From assembly GCA_030620095.1 (NCBI GenBank), contig JAUTXW010002188.1:344409-408408 (forward strand): 64,000 nucleotides of DNA. The letters run 5' to 3'. The notes beneath the pieces were generated by a model that was given only the letters and a program-made list of their open reading frames with translations, did no database searches and was not told the DNA's origin. This DNA is from Kuschelorhynchus macadamiae (Eukaryota; Arthropoda; Insecta; Coleoptera; Curculionidae). The translations under genes and the position numbers were made by a program. This document shows positions 35,539 to 47,328 of this stretch, one piece after another; position 1 is the stretch's first letter; every line of letters begins with the position of its first letter.

Positions 35539-36456
35539 TTATCTGGATTTTTTAACAAACGTTTCTTTAATTTGTCTCTTGTCAGTTTTGAGATTCTTAT
35601 TGAGTACACGCGTCTTTGAATTTTTATTTATTAGGTATTTAAATTTATTAGTAAATAGATTAAAAGCTTCATTGACGTCTGGTGTACGTAAACTGTCATA
35701 GTTGATACTTTTAATTCTATATTCTAGGATCACATTTGCTTTATTTTGTTTTTGTAAAGTTATATTTAAGATTATAGAGTAATGATCCGTTATTGAAGAT
35801 TCAAATATAAACGATTTTACATTACATACAATACAAGTTTGAGACGTTTTTGTTACTCTAGTAGGTTTAATAATATTTGGGAAACATCCAAGTGTACACA
35901 ACAAATTTAAGTAGGCGTTTACAACATGATTTTTTTAATCAAGGATATCTATATAAATATCACCCAAAAATGTATTAATGTCATTATTTGTTGTCTTAAT
36001 AATTGTTTCTAAATCCGACATAAATAAAATATGATCAGTTGACGGAGGTCTATAGCACACTATCAGATTAAAGCTCTTGCCGTGTTTGCAGTAACCAATT
36101 TTAGAAAAAGTAACTTCATTCAGGCATATATGTTCAACTTTACAAGTTAAGTCCTTTTTAATATAAAAAACAACACCATCATTTTGATTAAGATTTGCTG
36201 AGTTATAGTAAAAATTAAAATTTGGAATTTCAAAATTATGAGAATTTAAATGCCACGTTTCTGTTAAAACAATAACATCATACCTACCAAGTGAGTTATC
36301 AAGCTGCACTAACAAGTCATCAAAATTGTTTTGTAGACTCCTAATATTCAAACAAAATATACTGAAAATTTCTAAATCATCTGTTGTTCTTAAATCTCCC
36401 TCGATATCCTCTAATGTCTCATTATAAACGCAAATAGAAATATCATATGGGTCCAC
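35539..36456 (-). pseudogene. LINE ORF2, endonuclease part
   Basis: The minus strand encodes an apurinic-type endonuclease domain that would nick target DNA before reverse transcription. From 36456 it shows IFCLNIRSLQNNF, VIVLTETWHL (catalytic Glu), a central VVFYIKKDL strand, and VCYRPPS. After a stop at 35935 the next frame (35539-35904) continues with TRVTKTSQTCI and ITDHYSII, the C-terminal Asp-His pair of the fold. A break between the two halves, about 30 bp long, disrupts it. Confidence 0.8.
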
Positions 36457-36976
36457 TGTCTACCAAAGCTTCCCTGCTTCATTCATTTATACAAAAAAAA
36501 ACCAAAAAACAAAATTAATTTTAAAAAAATATATAATATATATTTATACCCTAAGAAGTGATCTAAAAGCCCGTACATTGAGTTCTCAAGCTGCTGAGAT
36601 GAAATCAATTTGCTATAAGAAGAAATAATAAAAAAAGAACCACTACGAGACTAGTCCAGTTAGGTGTAAGCAAGCAAATATGTAACAGAAACCAGTGAGA
36701 AAAAAAATAATTTCTTGAAAACACACAAGAATATTTTTTAAATATACTTCTTCACTATATATAATATAATATCTAGGAAATGTTCAGATACAAATAGGAA
36801 AATAGAAAATATTAAATGAACATAATGGGCACATATTATGTTTAAAATGTTAATAACAATAATAGTACACACATTAAAAATATAGGTAGTAATTTTATGT
36901 TTTAAATAAACATTTTAATTTCCTGTTAATAGCACATTTATTTTATTTATATTAGTCACAACTTTTGTAATATTGT

Positions 36977-37506
36977 TTACGCGAACATGCACAAGACGGT
37001 TTTTAGCCCATACATTTCGGGTTCCAAAACAATCTTTACAATTTCATTTCTTTCTTTTGTTAGATCTTTCCTATTTCCTTTTAATAGTCTTTTTTTGTAG
37101 TAAATCATATTTTTTACTCTATTTGAAAGAAATTTTATCAAGATCGGTCTATTCTTTCCGTCTGCTATACCTGCTATCTGGTGGCAATAATCAATTTCGT
37201 TAGTATTTACCTCGGCATCTAGTTTACTTTTAAATAAACTTAAAACGTTTTCCTCCAGATTTTCGTTGTTTTTTTCTTCGACTCCAAAAATTCTTAAAGT
37301 GTTCTTACGGCTGTGCTGTGCAATGTTGTCCTTTTCATTTTTTAGTTCCTCTATTTCCGACCTCAGTCCCTGCACATTCTTAACCATATTTTCTATTTTA
37401 CTCTCATATTCGTTAAGGCATCGACCCACTTTTCGTCAAACTTAGCTAGTATTTTGGATGTCATTGCTTCCTCAATCTTATCCTCGTGCCTGGTAAAGCG
37501 AGTCAT
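36977..37506 (-). pseudogene. LINE ORF1, one frameshift
   Basis: ORF1 proteins bind the LINE RNA. Here the ATG at 37506 opens MTRFTRHEDKIEEAM. The frame stops near 37397, and an overlapping frame (37429-36977, 150 aa) continues. It has a coiled coil (KNVQGLRSEIEELKNEKD), then RKNTLRIFGVEEK, the start of an RNA-recognition-like fold, then IDYCHQIAG and RPILIKF. This layout is typical of insect Jockey/CR1-type ORF1. A one-base frameshift near 37430 separates the N-terminal 35 or so residues from the rest. Confidence 0.7.
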
Positions 37507-37727
37507 TATTAGCAGATATTTGTATTTATCGCCGCAATACAACAACAGATATATTTATATTTATCGCCACAATTTAAACAAGAATTTTTAACACAAGTAA
37601 TTTCGATAAAAAAAGAAAAAAAAACTGGACATTTTTTTCCCTTTCGCCTCGACAAACAGCAGTATAGGGATATCGCACATCTACTCTGGTCGAGACATCG
37701 AACTGAATAATTATTTATATTGAACAG

Positions 37728-38570
37728 TGTCGGCTCGTGATGAATTATATTGGGACGTCAATAACAAATTTAAAAATAGGCATAGTTAAAATAAAAATCT
37801 TATCTTTAAATTGAGCTTTAAATTCTCTTGAAGTTCAGGTCTACTCTTCGTTCTTTAGAATTGGAAAAATGCTGAATGACACGTTCATTAAAATTGCAAG
37901 CACATTCTTTTTATAAACAATTTCTCGATACTTAACATTGCTAAAGCGGATAGTCTATCTTGGCCCAACTCCTCAACAAAATTTATAAGCCCTCGAAAAA
38001 CCCCTGGATTTTCAGACAAAGCCGTTTCATCATGGCCACAGTGCCAGCTCGAATGCCCCACAAAATTTTATACAATCTATAATTTTGTTTAAAATATAAC
38101 GATTTCTGGATACATTTTCATTAAAATCTCTAAGGGATTTTCTATAAGCTGTGTCTAGCTGAGTGCGAATATCAACACTTTCGACCGTAGCATAGTTCAT
38201 CGAACATTTCATGTGATCTGCAGGAAACACATGTTTTTTTATTTTTTCTTTTAAGTATCTTAAGTCTTTAACAACGGTTTTGCACCATAATGAGTCCGAC
38301 GAGTCCTTAGAAAACAACAAACAAACATAACAGTAAAATGAGTTAGAGACTTCATAACCACATATCTAGTTAGCGAAATCGTACATACTTTTGCGAAAAT
38401 TTCGATAAACCTCTTTATTTTTGTCTTCACTGGTTTGTCGTATACTAAGTTCTGGCAAATTGCGACCACTTACATTGAATTTGTATATTTTCTTAAAATT
38501 AAGTTCGTTAGCACTCTTTAGTTGTTTAATTTTTTTTGCCCTACCGACATTTTATTTCATCTACATTTAC
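37728..38570 (-). pseudogene. Internally deleted hAT transposase (ZMYM1 type)
   Basis: On the minus strand the N-terminal DUF4371 region (38030-38320) reads IRTQLDTAYRKSLRD, then VSRNRYILNKIIDCIKFCG and GHDETALSENPGVF. It passes without a break into DRLSALAMLSIEK, which belongs to the C-terminal dimerisation region. The catalytic middle of the protein, about 400 residues, is missing. CAGTGTCGGCTCGTGATGA at 37730 looks like the hAT end. This is the shape of a non-autonomous deletion derivative that could once have been moved by a full-length relative, for example one like 2427-4340. Confidence 0.7.
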
Positions 38571-38697
38571 AACTGAAACATAGACCACCTTGAATTTGGT
38601 TATTTTTGCAAAATTAAGTTCGTAAGCACTTTTTAGTTCTTTATTTTTTTGCATAGTCACTACCAACATTTTATTTCCTGTATATTTCCAACTCACA
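38470..38697. repeat. Tandem repeat, about 116-bp unit, two copies
   Basis: AAAATTAAGTTCGTTAGCAC near 38494 recurs as CAAAATTAAGTTCGTAAGCA near 38610, and the following CATTTTATTTC and CAACT segments match too. The copies are diverged. They lie in the 5' region of the deleted hAT element. Confidence 0.65.
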
Positions 38698-38699
38698 TA

Positions 38700-39855
38700 T
38701 GGATCATAAAAATAAAAAAATATATATTACAAAAAACAGTATATAAATCAATTTTCATCCATTAAAAACGTCCGAAACAATATTCCATTTGCTATGACGT
38801 TCGGCATTCCGTTCGGTAGCTGTGAAATCTTCGGGTGCTTTCGTCAAGCTTTAAGGTAATCAGGTCGGACTGCCCAGCTTTATTTTATTAGCAACTATTA
38901 CCGCCGGCGCCGGCGAGGGACGCACACAAGATTCGCGCCGATTTTGCCAAAATCATGGCAGAAATTAAAAATATCTTTTTAAATATATTTCACTTTAAAC
39001 AGGACTAGTGGGCATTCTAATATATCAAACATCAAGTTGCCTTTGAAATTGAGGTAATAGAAAGTCCATGCTTTGTTTCAACAAACGTCAACGTGATTTT
39101 TATACCTTTCGTATTGTAATAAAGTTGGTTTCCTAGTAAATAAATTAAATTTGTTATTATTAATAGCCAAGTTTGTTCTGTCATGGAAAACAACGAGCAA
39201 GGTATGTTGTTTAGAAATATTGTAAGTCATAACATTATATTTAAATTTTGGACAATTTTTAGTCAGTTATAAATGGGAGTATATTTTTTGGCATATTTCA
39301 TTTGATTTTAAAATTGAAAAGTCATTTTGTTTATGATTTCACCACATTTCACATATCGCATATATTTGTTTAATTGCGCCTACGTCCTTCTTATATTTTC
39401 TGTTGACAAACGTTGCTGAAAAATGCCAATAGGAAAATACATAGTAATTAAATCAAGGTTTACCATCCGCCATATCTCAGAAAGTATAGTCGTTAATTTT
39501 AGATAAAAATGTATAAAATCATCGAAAGGTATACATAATTTTTAGTTTATAAAATAGTCGATAGGATATGCAACAGCCAGAAGATAGTGTAAATGTGGCC
39601 TTTCTGTTAAATTTATCCTGTTAATTTTTTTGTAATGCATCAAGCATTGCATTGTAATTCTTACCATATTTTTAAATGTCCATTTTTCGCATATTCTTTA
39701 ATAAAGCAATATGTTATTTTTAAAAACAGCTTTTTGGTATTAAAAAAGCATCTTTTTAATACCGAAAAAAGATTTTACGTTTAGCCAATAAATACGGATA
39801 ATTTCAGGTTCTACTAAATTTCACCAAAAATAATTCGCTATCTGTGGTTTATTTA
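38700..39855. other. Non-coding stretch between hAT and Transib remnants
   Basis: A GC-rich patch near 38905 (CCGCCGGCGCCGGCGAGG) may belong to the hAT end. An ATG at 39183 (MENNEQG) may start a first Transib exon, but I cannot confirm it. Nothing else is recognised. Confidence 0.3.
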
Positions 39856-39859
39856 TTTC

Positions 39860-41830
39860 TTTCACAGGCGAACATGGAGTTTTGACATTAAGCTACCGAC
39901 AACTAAGTGAAATTATTATAAGTTTCCCGAAAAAAAATCTAAATACCAAATTCCTATAAGACTAAAAGTCAGAATTTTAGGACTGGCCGGCTATACATCA
40001 TTAACCACTGAGGCTATAAAAATGGAATTCTACAACCTGAATAAAACAAAGATTTTTTGAAGCATCTACTGCATGGCTTGAAACTAGAATTTCATTTTCT
40101 CGTAATTGTAGTGAAGGTGGCAATAGGGGTCGAAAAAAACTAAATGCGTATACAGGAGCAGCTACATTCCCAATTCGAAGAATGTAATGAGAGAACAAAA
40201 AGACAAAAAAATGAAAAATTACGCCAAAATTTTAGTTCAGAACAATTAGTCTACGTTGTTCAAATGAAGTATAGGAGCGAAAAAAATGTTAATGCGGCAA
40301 AATTATAAAAAACAATAAATCAAGAGCCTGCAAAAGCAGACAATTTTCTCCTTGCTTTAAATAAAAAAGATCAATATTCTTATTCCGGACTTACTGGAGA
40401 CGAAGCTCTTTCATTGATGGTTGAAGCGAAGCTATCAAAATTCCAATATAAATTCATAAGAATACAAGCTTTAAACCATAATTGCTCCATATATCCTTCA
40501 TATGACCAGGTCTTAGAGGCAAAAAAAATATATTACCCTGATGGAATTGTTGTGAGAGAATCTCAGGCTGAAGTTCCACTTCAAAATCTACTTAATCATA
40601 CATGTCTAAGATTGCTTTAAACACAAGGAGATGTCCTGAAACATCGAAATGTCATTGAAAAATTGACCGATTTAACTTTAATTTGTAAATGGGGTTTTGA
40701 TAGTCCTTCAGGACATTCAGAATACAAGCAGAGTTTTAATATCAGTAATTCCGGTTCCAGCATCTTTTTTACTTCTCTAGTGGGTACAGACTTAGTTTAG
40801 AGCAAAATAACAAACCTGATATCATAATCTGGCAAAATTGCAGGCCTTCCTCGACAAGGTTTTGTTGCCCCATTAAGGTTCAATTTGCTAAAAAAACTAA
40901 AGAATTTATAGTAAATGAAAAGAAGCACATGGATTTTCAGATCAATAGTCTTATCCCTTTTAGTTATGACTTCGGTGGTATTGTTGTCCAAGTAAAGTAT
41001 AAATTATTGTTAACAATGATAGACGGTAAGGTTGGAAATGCTATAACGGACAACAATTCCACTCAAAAATGTTTTTTATGTAATACAACGTCGAAGGCAT
41101 TTAATAACATTGAACAAATATTATCTAGATCTATCATAAATCGAGATTATCTAAAATTTGACTTATCTACATTGCACGCCTGGATACGATTTTTGAATGT
41201 TTGCTACATTTAGCCTATAAATTTAAGATAAAAAGTGGCAAGCGAGAAGCCTTGATGATAAACTAAATGTGGCAAGCTCAAAGAAGCGTATACAGCAGCA
41301 GCTACATTATCATTTAGGGTTAATTGTTGCTAAACCGAAACCTGGCTTTGGCTCGTCTAATGATGGCAACACCGCAAGTAGATTCTTTGAAAATGCTGTC
41401 GTTGTTTCCGAAATTTGCCAAATTGACCTCTAAATTATAAATAGATTTCATGTCATATTGCAGACTTTGTCTCGATATGGAAATTGAAATTGAAAAATTC
41501 AACAAATATTCACCCTTGGTATCTTATGCCTACCACCGTCCATCGAGTTCTATTCCACAGATCAGAAGTTATAAGTGAATTTATAATTCCAATAGGATGC
41601 TTATCTGAGGAAGCACAGGAGGCAAGAAATAAAGATTTAAAAAATTACCGATTAAATTTTTCACTCACACTTTCAATCGCCTCCTTGTCTCTTCAGATCA
41701 TTTCAAGTCAACGATCAATTCCACCCAAACATGGAAAAAATTTCAGTCCGGATGCAGTTACCTTATTAAAGTCTCCAAATGTTGAGTACAATAAAGAAAA
41801 TTTTACTTTGCCAGATGATGATTCTTCTTG
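39860..41830 (+). pseudogene. Transib transposase (RAG1-related), decayed
   Basis: Transib elements are cut-and-paste transposons whose transposase is the closest relative of the RAG1 core. The matching pieces lie in order on the plus strand. They are CSERTKRQKNEKLRQNF near 40180, EALSLMVEAKLSKFQ near 40400, KWGFDSPSGHSEYKQ near 40690 (first catalytic Asp), LTMIDGKVGNAITDN near 41010 (second Asp) with the zinc-binding CFLCNTT after it, LHAWIRF near 41170, and GFGSSNDGNTASRFFEN near 41345. Last comes PIGCLSEEAQEARNKD near 41600 with the catalytic Glu. Stops and frameshifts separate most pieces. CACWRTG-type ends were not found; the right side is cut by a BEL/Pao scrap. Confidence 0.85.
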
Positions 41831-41831
41831 A

Positions 41832-42017
41832 TAATGCATCCGCAATATTTATACTAGCTGGAAGGTGATTCCATTGTTTTTCTCGGCTACTAGCTCTAAT
41901 TTCTTCAACACGTTTACCAACAAACGTTTCCAATGTAGCTTTCATTTTAATCCATATGAAAATAATAGTTGAATCGGTCCAAAAGTAAATTGGTATGACT
42001 ACAGCCATGAGTTCCAT
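41832..42017 (-). pseudogene. BEL/Pao RNase H fragment
   Basis: The minus strand reads ELMAVVIPIYFWTDSTIIFI, the RNase H start of Pao elements with its catalytic Asp. Then come FVGKRVEEIRASS, the strand-helix leading to WNHLPASINIADALSR, whose Asp completes the active site. Only about 60 codons remain. It touches the end of the Transib remnant, so one probably inserted into the other. Confidence 0.75.
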
Positions 42018-42315
42018 TTTAGACAGAGGTATCGTCTTAACTAGGGCTAATTCTAACTTTCACTAATAATAGTTTAACTAAAACTTTAATTTCAAATTCA
42101 AAACTAAAAATAAATTTTCTCCCCCTTAACCCCGGGGTTGCTCAATGAAATTTTGCGTACTAAACTACTCACTTTATCCCAATATATTATGGTAAAAATT
42201 TGATTGTAGCACAAGAATCGGAGGAGAGAAAAAATCGATGATTTACCTAAAAAATCAATTTTCACCCTCTTAGTCTCAAGGTTGCTCAATGAAATTTTGC
42301 GTACTCTTTTCATCT

Positions 42316-42711
42316 CAGTAGTGGCGGCGCGTGAGATGTTCAAGGATGTGTTGTTATGCATTAAAAAAAATATGCAAGTAAAATAGCACTTTGTATTACT
42401 ATAAGCTCTACCATTAAACAGGCGCTTGTTCGTTTGATTTCTACTTGAACCACTAACTTCAATATTTATTTGTGGTGTCGTTCGACCAAGTTCTTTAATT
42501 TTTAATCTTGTCTTCGTAAGCCAAAGAGCTAAAACTATGAACTGGTAAATACTCGATTGAATTCATATTCAACAAAATACGGCTGCGCGCGGGATTCGAA
42601 ATAAACAAAGCAACTCTTGTGTTCTGCCACCGCGCAGCCGCAAATCCGATATGTCATCTTCAAAAATCCTTCCCTGTGCACCCATGCCCGTCGAAAAATG
42701 AGCCTACGCTG
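42316..42711. mobile_element. Possible hAT-type MITE
   Basis: It starts CAGTAGTGGCGGCGCGTGA and ends in GAGCCTACGCTG, loosely inverted (CAG...CTG). It sits inside a tandem repeat and has no coding capacity. The 8-bp target duplication expected for hAT elements is not clear, so this is tentative. Inside it, CGGCTGCGCGCGG (about 42582) and CCGCGCAGCCG (about 42632) form a short inverted repeat. Confidence 0.35.
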
Positions 42712-42724
42712 CAGATCTTCTAAT

Positions 42725-42754
42725 CGAGAATAAATCTATAGAGATTTATTCTCG
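42725..42754. repeat. Perfect 13-bp-stem palindrome
   Basis: CGAGAATAAATCT, loop ATAG, AGATTTATTCTCG. It lies just right of the possible MITE and could be a cruciform or a relic of an insertion end. Confidence 0.8.
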
Positions 42755-42980
42755 GATTTATTTTTTATACAAAAATGTTTGACAGTAAAAATCGATGATT
42801 TTACTTAAAAAATCAATTTTCACCCCATTAGCTCCGAGTTTGCTCAATGAAATTTTGCGTTCTAAACTCTTTTTATCCCAGCATATTACTGCAAAAATTT
42901 GATTGTGACACAACAATTGGAGAAATCAATGATGTAGTTCAAACAATCTTAAAAATTCAATTTTGACTTCCATATAGTAT

Positions 42981-44913
42981 ATTCATTCAAATTTGGACCA
43001 CTAGACACTATATTACTATAACTCTATAAACCAATCGCTTGATTGCTATTGTTGATTGATTCCTTTTATACTTAGTGGGCGCTGGAGCTGGATAGACGGA
43101 TATTGATGCGGCTAGTCGTGCGTCAAAACTAGGCGGACCTTTATCACAGTTTAAGAAGAAAACAGTTCTCTCACTTCTTTGTTGTGCTCCCAAAACCTGG
43201 CTTTTTTGCGAGCGGTCGTAAACCACAGTGAACACCTGCAGCTAACAGCTAGATGCAAGTTATACGAGGCCGCGCGTTATTTTATCGCAATGAATACACC
43301 TACGGGGAATGATCAATAACTGTATTAGTTACTTTAGGTATTCATATTAATATTTACAGTAGTAGATATTCAACTTAATAAAAGGTTAACTTATGGACTA
43401 AATTTTATAAGTAACTTTCAACAATTAGTTTATTCTAATTTAAGTTACAAAAATTATCCGAACGACAATCAATACGTTCTCGACAGGATTTCAAAATTGA
43501 TTGAATTTAAAAAACATTCTACGTAGTTCTTAGAAATAGAGAATGGAAATACATGTTCCCTAAAAAAAGCAATATCCTAATAGCATAACATTTAAATGCC
43601 TAATTCTTAAAACTAATACTCGTAAATGTAATAGGTAGTATAATGGGAACTGAGTTTCGTTTGGCGCCGATATCAATTGTTCATATTCCAAGGGGATGAT
43701 TGCTCACATATATGTAGAAACTAGATTATTTCCAACAAAAAGCAATGTTTAAAAAAAACTGAAATTATCGACAAGATTAAACTGGTCTGCATTTAATAAG
43801 TCAAACCAAGAGCAAGTGTCTTCCCCTTTTCTTAAGACCGTCTCTATACTTTAGGTATCAACTTACATTCTCCAGAAATTACAATTTAATAAGAACTGAA
43901 AGACCCTTGCGCCATAAATACTAGGAAATAAATATTCCAGTACGCACGCATCTTACAGTACAGATTATTTTTAACTCTGTAATATAACTACCAAATAAAT
44001 ATTTTTTTAATGCCTTATATGGATTCATGATAACTCTATCGCAGTTTTGAGTCGGTAACTTTACAGATGTCTTAAAATGAGACAAAAACACTACAAGAGC
44101 CATTGATCCAATGCAAGGGTTTTAACGCTCCGCACATAAAACCAAACCACAAAACTGTTTAGCATTTATAGTAAATAAGTTTATATGAAAGCCCTATTGT
44201 TGCCATTAAATCCCTTTATTAAACAGTTTGCTCCTAACAGCTATCTTAAAACATTTTGGTTTTAATATTAACATCAAATAGTCATAAGTGCTTTAAAATA
44301 TAAATTAAAATATTTTATAAAGCCTTCTTCAAACTTTTTTTGTGAATAAATACTGATTGTTGCAGGACAGTAAGGACACCTATTACTATTCCATGGTACA
44401 AAAACGGATTTTCGTGAAAATAAGTAGCGAAATACGATTTAAGTGGTTACTTTAAATTTCAGAAGCAAAGTAAATATCTCAAAATAAGGAATAGACCATT
44501 TACAGCCACACACAAGTCACCGTCAACAATGTAGCAAATCGTTTTCCTTTCCAAGTTGCATCGGACACTTAAGAGAAGAAAGCTTTCCCCGTTAGGACTG
44601 AGGCGTAAGAAAATTGTTTTTTTTATTTTTCAAATAATCTACCCCTAATTTTGGCCATAGGTAAATAAACAAAAAATATTGATATTTAATAGAACTTAAA
44701 TTAAATACATGGCTCCGTAAACACGTAGGTTTAAAATCTTAAGACACCGCGTGTCTAACCACTGCGAAGTAACCTGCTAGAAGCGGCAGTCCGTTGGTGC
44801 GAGAGGCGCGACGGCAAGAGGGAAATTTATTGCGAAATAGACAAGTGCTTAGACTATTTAAAATATATATAGACTCTGCTTTACCACAATTTATAGACTC
44901 TGGTGGTTCGATG
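42981..44913. other. Stretch without recognisable genes
   Basis: No known protein motif is found. A minus-strand stretch at 44740-44800 resembles the A-box half of a tRNA-derived SINE (GCAGTGGTTAGACACG) but lacks a B box. Confidence 0.35.
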
Positions 44914-45001
44914 TATTTGGCCCTAAACTTCACTTGCCCAAACCTACATTACACATAACCGTCACTGGCGCGAACAGTCGAAATCCCGACACATTGGAAT
45001 G
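44914..45001 (+). repeat. Long-distance inverted repeat, left copy
   Basis: Pairs in reverse with 52140-52227, about 70 percent alike by eye, with the best block AACAGTCGAAATCCCGACA. The pair encloses 7.1 kb and both copies lie in GC-richer DNA. Confidence 0.6.
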
Positions 45002-46455
45002 CATGGAATTCGTCGTTGGCCTTAAACGTCGAAATACATAAACATGCACGCCAATGACGTAAGAAACTTCTGTCACTGTTGCCAAAGTGCATTATTGTTC
45101 AAATGAAGTACATATTTCCGACAATATTAGAAATATTGTTTTTTATTTATGCTTGGTAACGTGTTATTACTATTCCTGAATAATAAGTTTTAAATGTTCT
45201 CAAAGAATTACATAGTTTATAAAAATAGCAAATAGCTACGTATTAATTCTTCTGCGACCGTATCAGTGTTAGGATACAATAAAATAAGTTTTACTAACAT
45301 GATGAAAAATGCCTGTAAATTGTTAGTTGGTTCGGTTGTGAAAGGTGCAGAAATAATATGCAAGCTTTTACTGTGTTCCCGATATGTCATGAATTCTCAG
45401 TTTTTCGCCCATTTAAATGTATTTTCAAGAACGAGATTACTAGAAAGTTAGATTCAGCAATTTAAAGGGACTATCAATATTAGGACAGCAGAAAGTATAT
45501 TGTAATGTACAAATTTCATATTGGTAAGCCACCTAGATTCTTTTTTTGCATATACATCTATTTTCTTAAATGTTCTTCTTCGGATTTTCTACAATATATC
45601 GGTTTTTTTAATGTATAGGGCACACTAACTGTTAGTTAAAAGAAAAACCTCGACAAAAACATTTGTATTTGGTTGATAACATGATTATGATATATAGTTG
45701 TGTTTGCATTTTTAGGAAAACCAAGTAAATTCATGGATGTATCATCCACAATGGGCTCCATCTTGGCAAATCGGCGTATGAATCTCAGGCAACAATAAAA
45801 AATGAAAATCAGCTTTGCATATAAAATTATGAGTAGACAGACATAGCAGTGAGGAATGGTTCCATGGTCCATCTGAGAATAAATATAGAACTGCTGAGGT
45901 AATTCATGTCCCAATAATTAGATATTTTAATAATGAGGCATTTTTCTTTTTCAAAATATTTTCTTCTTACAAAGATAACTTTTAGAAAAATTTGTTAAAT
46001 AGGTAGCAAAATAAAGTGCTTTGAAGATTTATTTTACATGAAGAGATCCATATACTTATCATTTTTAAAAAGATAACTATTACTCTCCTACAGAGCCGTG
46101 CTTACCCTAGACTTGGCCTGGGACAAATTTATTTGGGTCAGAATTTTCAAAAAAGGCAACCTATTTTGTTAATGTTTACAACATTTTAAACACTTGTGTC
46201 TTCGATGTTGGAATACCCCTCGGAAACCCTAAGGTATTTTGATCTTCTCTATTTCTTGAGTGATTTAAATGAACAGTTCATTCATACTAGGCTCTACACA
46301 TAAGCAGGACGTAATCTGTATATAAAAGTTAACATAATCATCTGGGGAACAGAATTCTCTTTCAATAAGAATTTTTTGGTTTACTTTTATGCTTTGAATA
46401 CATTTTATTTTTAATGGTAATATATATAATTTTATACATCCGACTAGAGGACCCT
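45002..46455. other. Stretch without recognisable genes
   Basis: AT-rich; no protein family or RNA gene is recognised. Confidence 0.4.
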
Positions 46456-46459
46456 TATG

Positions 46460-46990
46460 AAATAAAGAAATTTGGTGAAGTGTCATAACCAAATCATTCC
46501 TACCCCTGTGTTGATATTATTGGATATATCCCTATTTCTAGAAATTAAGATTCCGTTGTTTAAAAAATACATTATTTATACACTGAACGAAAGCGTCTTG
46601 AAAAGAGTTGATACTGTTGAAGACTTGGAAGTGCTATTGAAGTCCAAATTTACTTTTGCCAAACACATAGATAATATCACGAATAGGGCAATAAAACTAT
46701 TAGGCTTTATTTTAAGATGTCTTTGACCTTTCAGCAATGTGTATGTTCTAGAGTATTTTATACTGTGCCATCTGGACTTGTGTAATTTATTTAAAATTCT
46801 TAACAATTTTATTAAGTCACCTTCTCTCTTATGTAAAATAAACTTTCATGTTTCTGTCAGATCAACAAGACAGGAGCCATTATTTCAGACTAAGTTCCAC
46901 AGAATTTGATAGGTTGCACTTTGGTTTTGTAATTTGTTAAGTCTAAAAATGTTAATGGCTATTTTCTGTTCATCTATTTTTATTTATTTG
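46460..46990 (+). pseudogene. LINE reverse transcriptase C-terminal fragment
   Basis: The plus-strand frame 46472-46726 ends with VEDLEVLLKSKFTFAKHI and ITNRAIKLLGFILR, the thumb-side segment after the catalytic YADD box of Jockey/R1-like LINEs. After a stop, the sequence continues with FSNVYVLEYF and, further on, SVRSTRQEPLFQT. Everything upstream of the thumb is missing. It is unrelated in frame to the minus-strand fragment at 49280-49640, although both could derive from similar families. Confidence 0.6.
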
Positions 46991-47328
46991 AAAAAAAGCA
47001 AACATTGTTTCTTACAAAAACAGAAAAAAATACACAAACAAAAAGGAAGTGTTATGATAATTAAAATCATTTAAATTTTCCTCTACACTCTACAAGGTTT
47101 TCTATGAGAGATGCATAAGAATTTATTTATGGCACAAATATAATTGAAATTTTAATGTAACTTAAATTCTTTATTGTCTAAGAATTCTATATCTATTTGA
47201 CAAATCTGATTTAGATATTGAATTAAATTTGCTTATATAAGTAAAAATATTGAGTTCAATTAAGATGTTAAATGAATGGAAATAGCAATGGTATGTGATT
47301 GCCTTCTATGACCAGTTTGGATGAAATA
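46991..47328. other. Non-coding AT-rich stretch
   Basis: No features are recognised. Confidence 0.4.

Larger units (their letters stand above)
42113..42980. repeat. Tandem repeat of about 135-140 bp, three units, split by an insertion
   Basis: TTGCTCAATGAAATTTTGCG occurs at about 42138, 42284 and 42841, each preceded by AAATCAATTTTC(A/T)CCC-type sequence. Units one and three also share the following TTTATCCCA(A/G)(T/C)ATATTA and AAAATTTGATTGT. Unit two breaks off near 42311, and unit three starts at about 42785. The 470 bp between them holds a MITE-like insertion and a palindrome. Confidence 0.7.

Noticed and set aside
44740..44830. tRNA-derived SINE head on the minus strand (GCAGTGGTTAGACACG)
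   Set aside because: The A-box-like part is suggestive but no B box or tail is present, so I do not call it.
45636..45914. A 92-residue minus-strand frame
   Set aside because: It has hydrophobic patches but no recognisable family, promoter or neighbour; probably chance.
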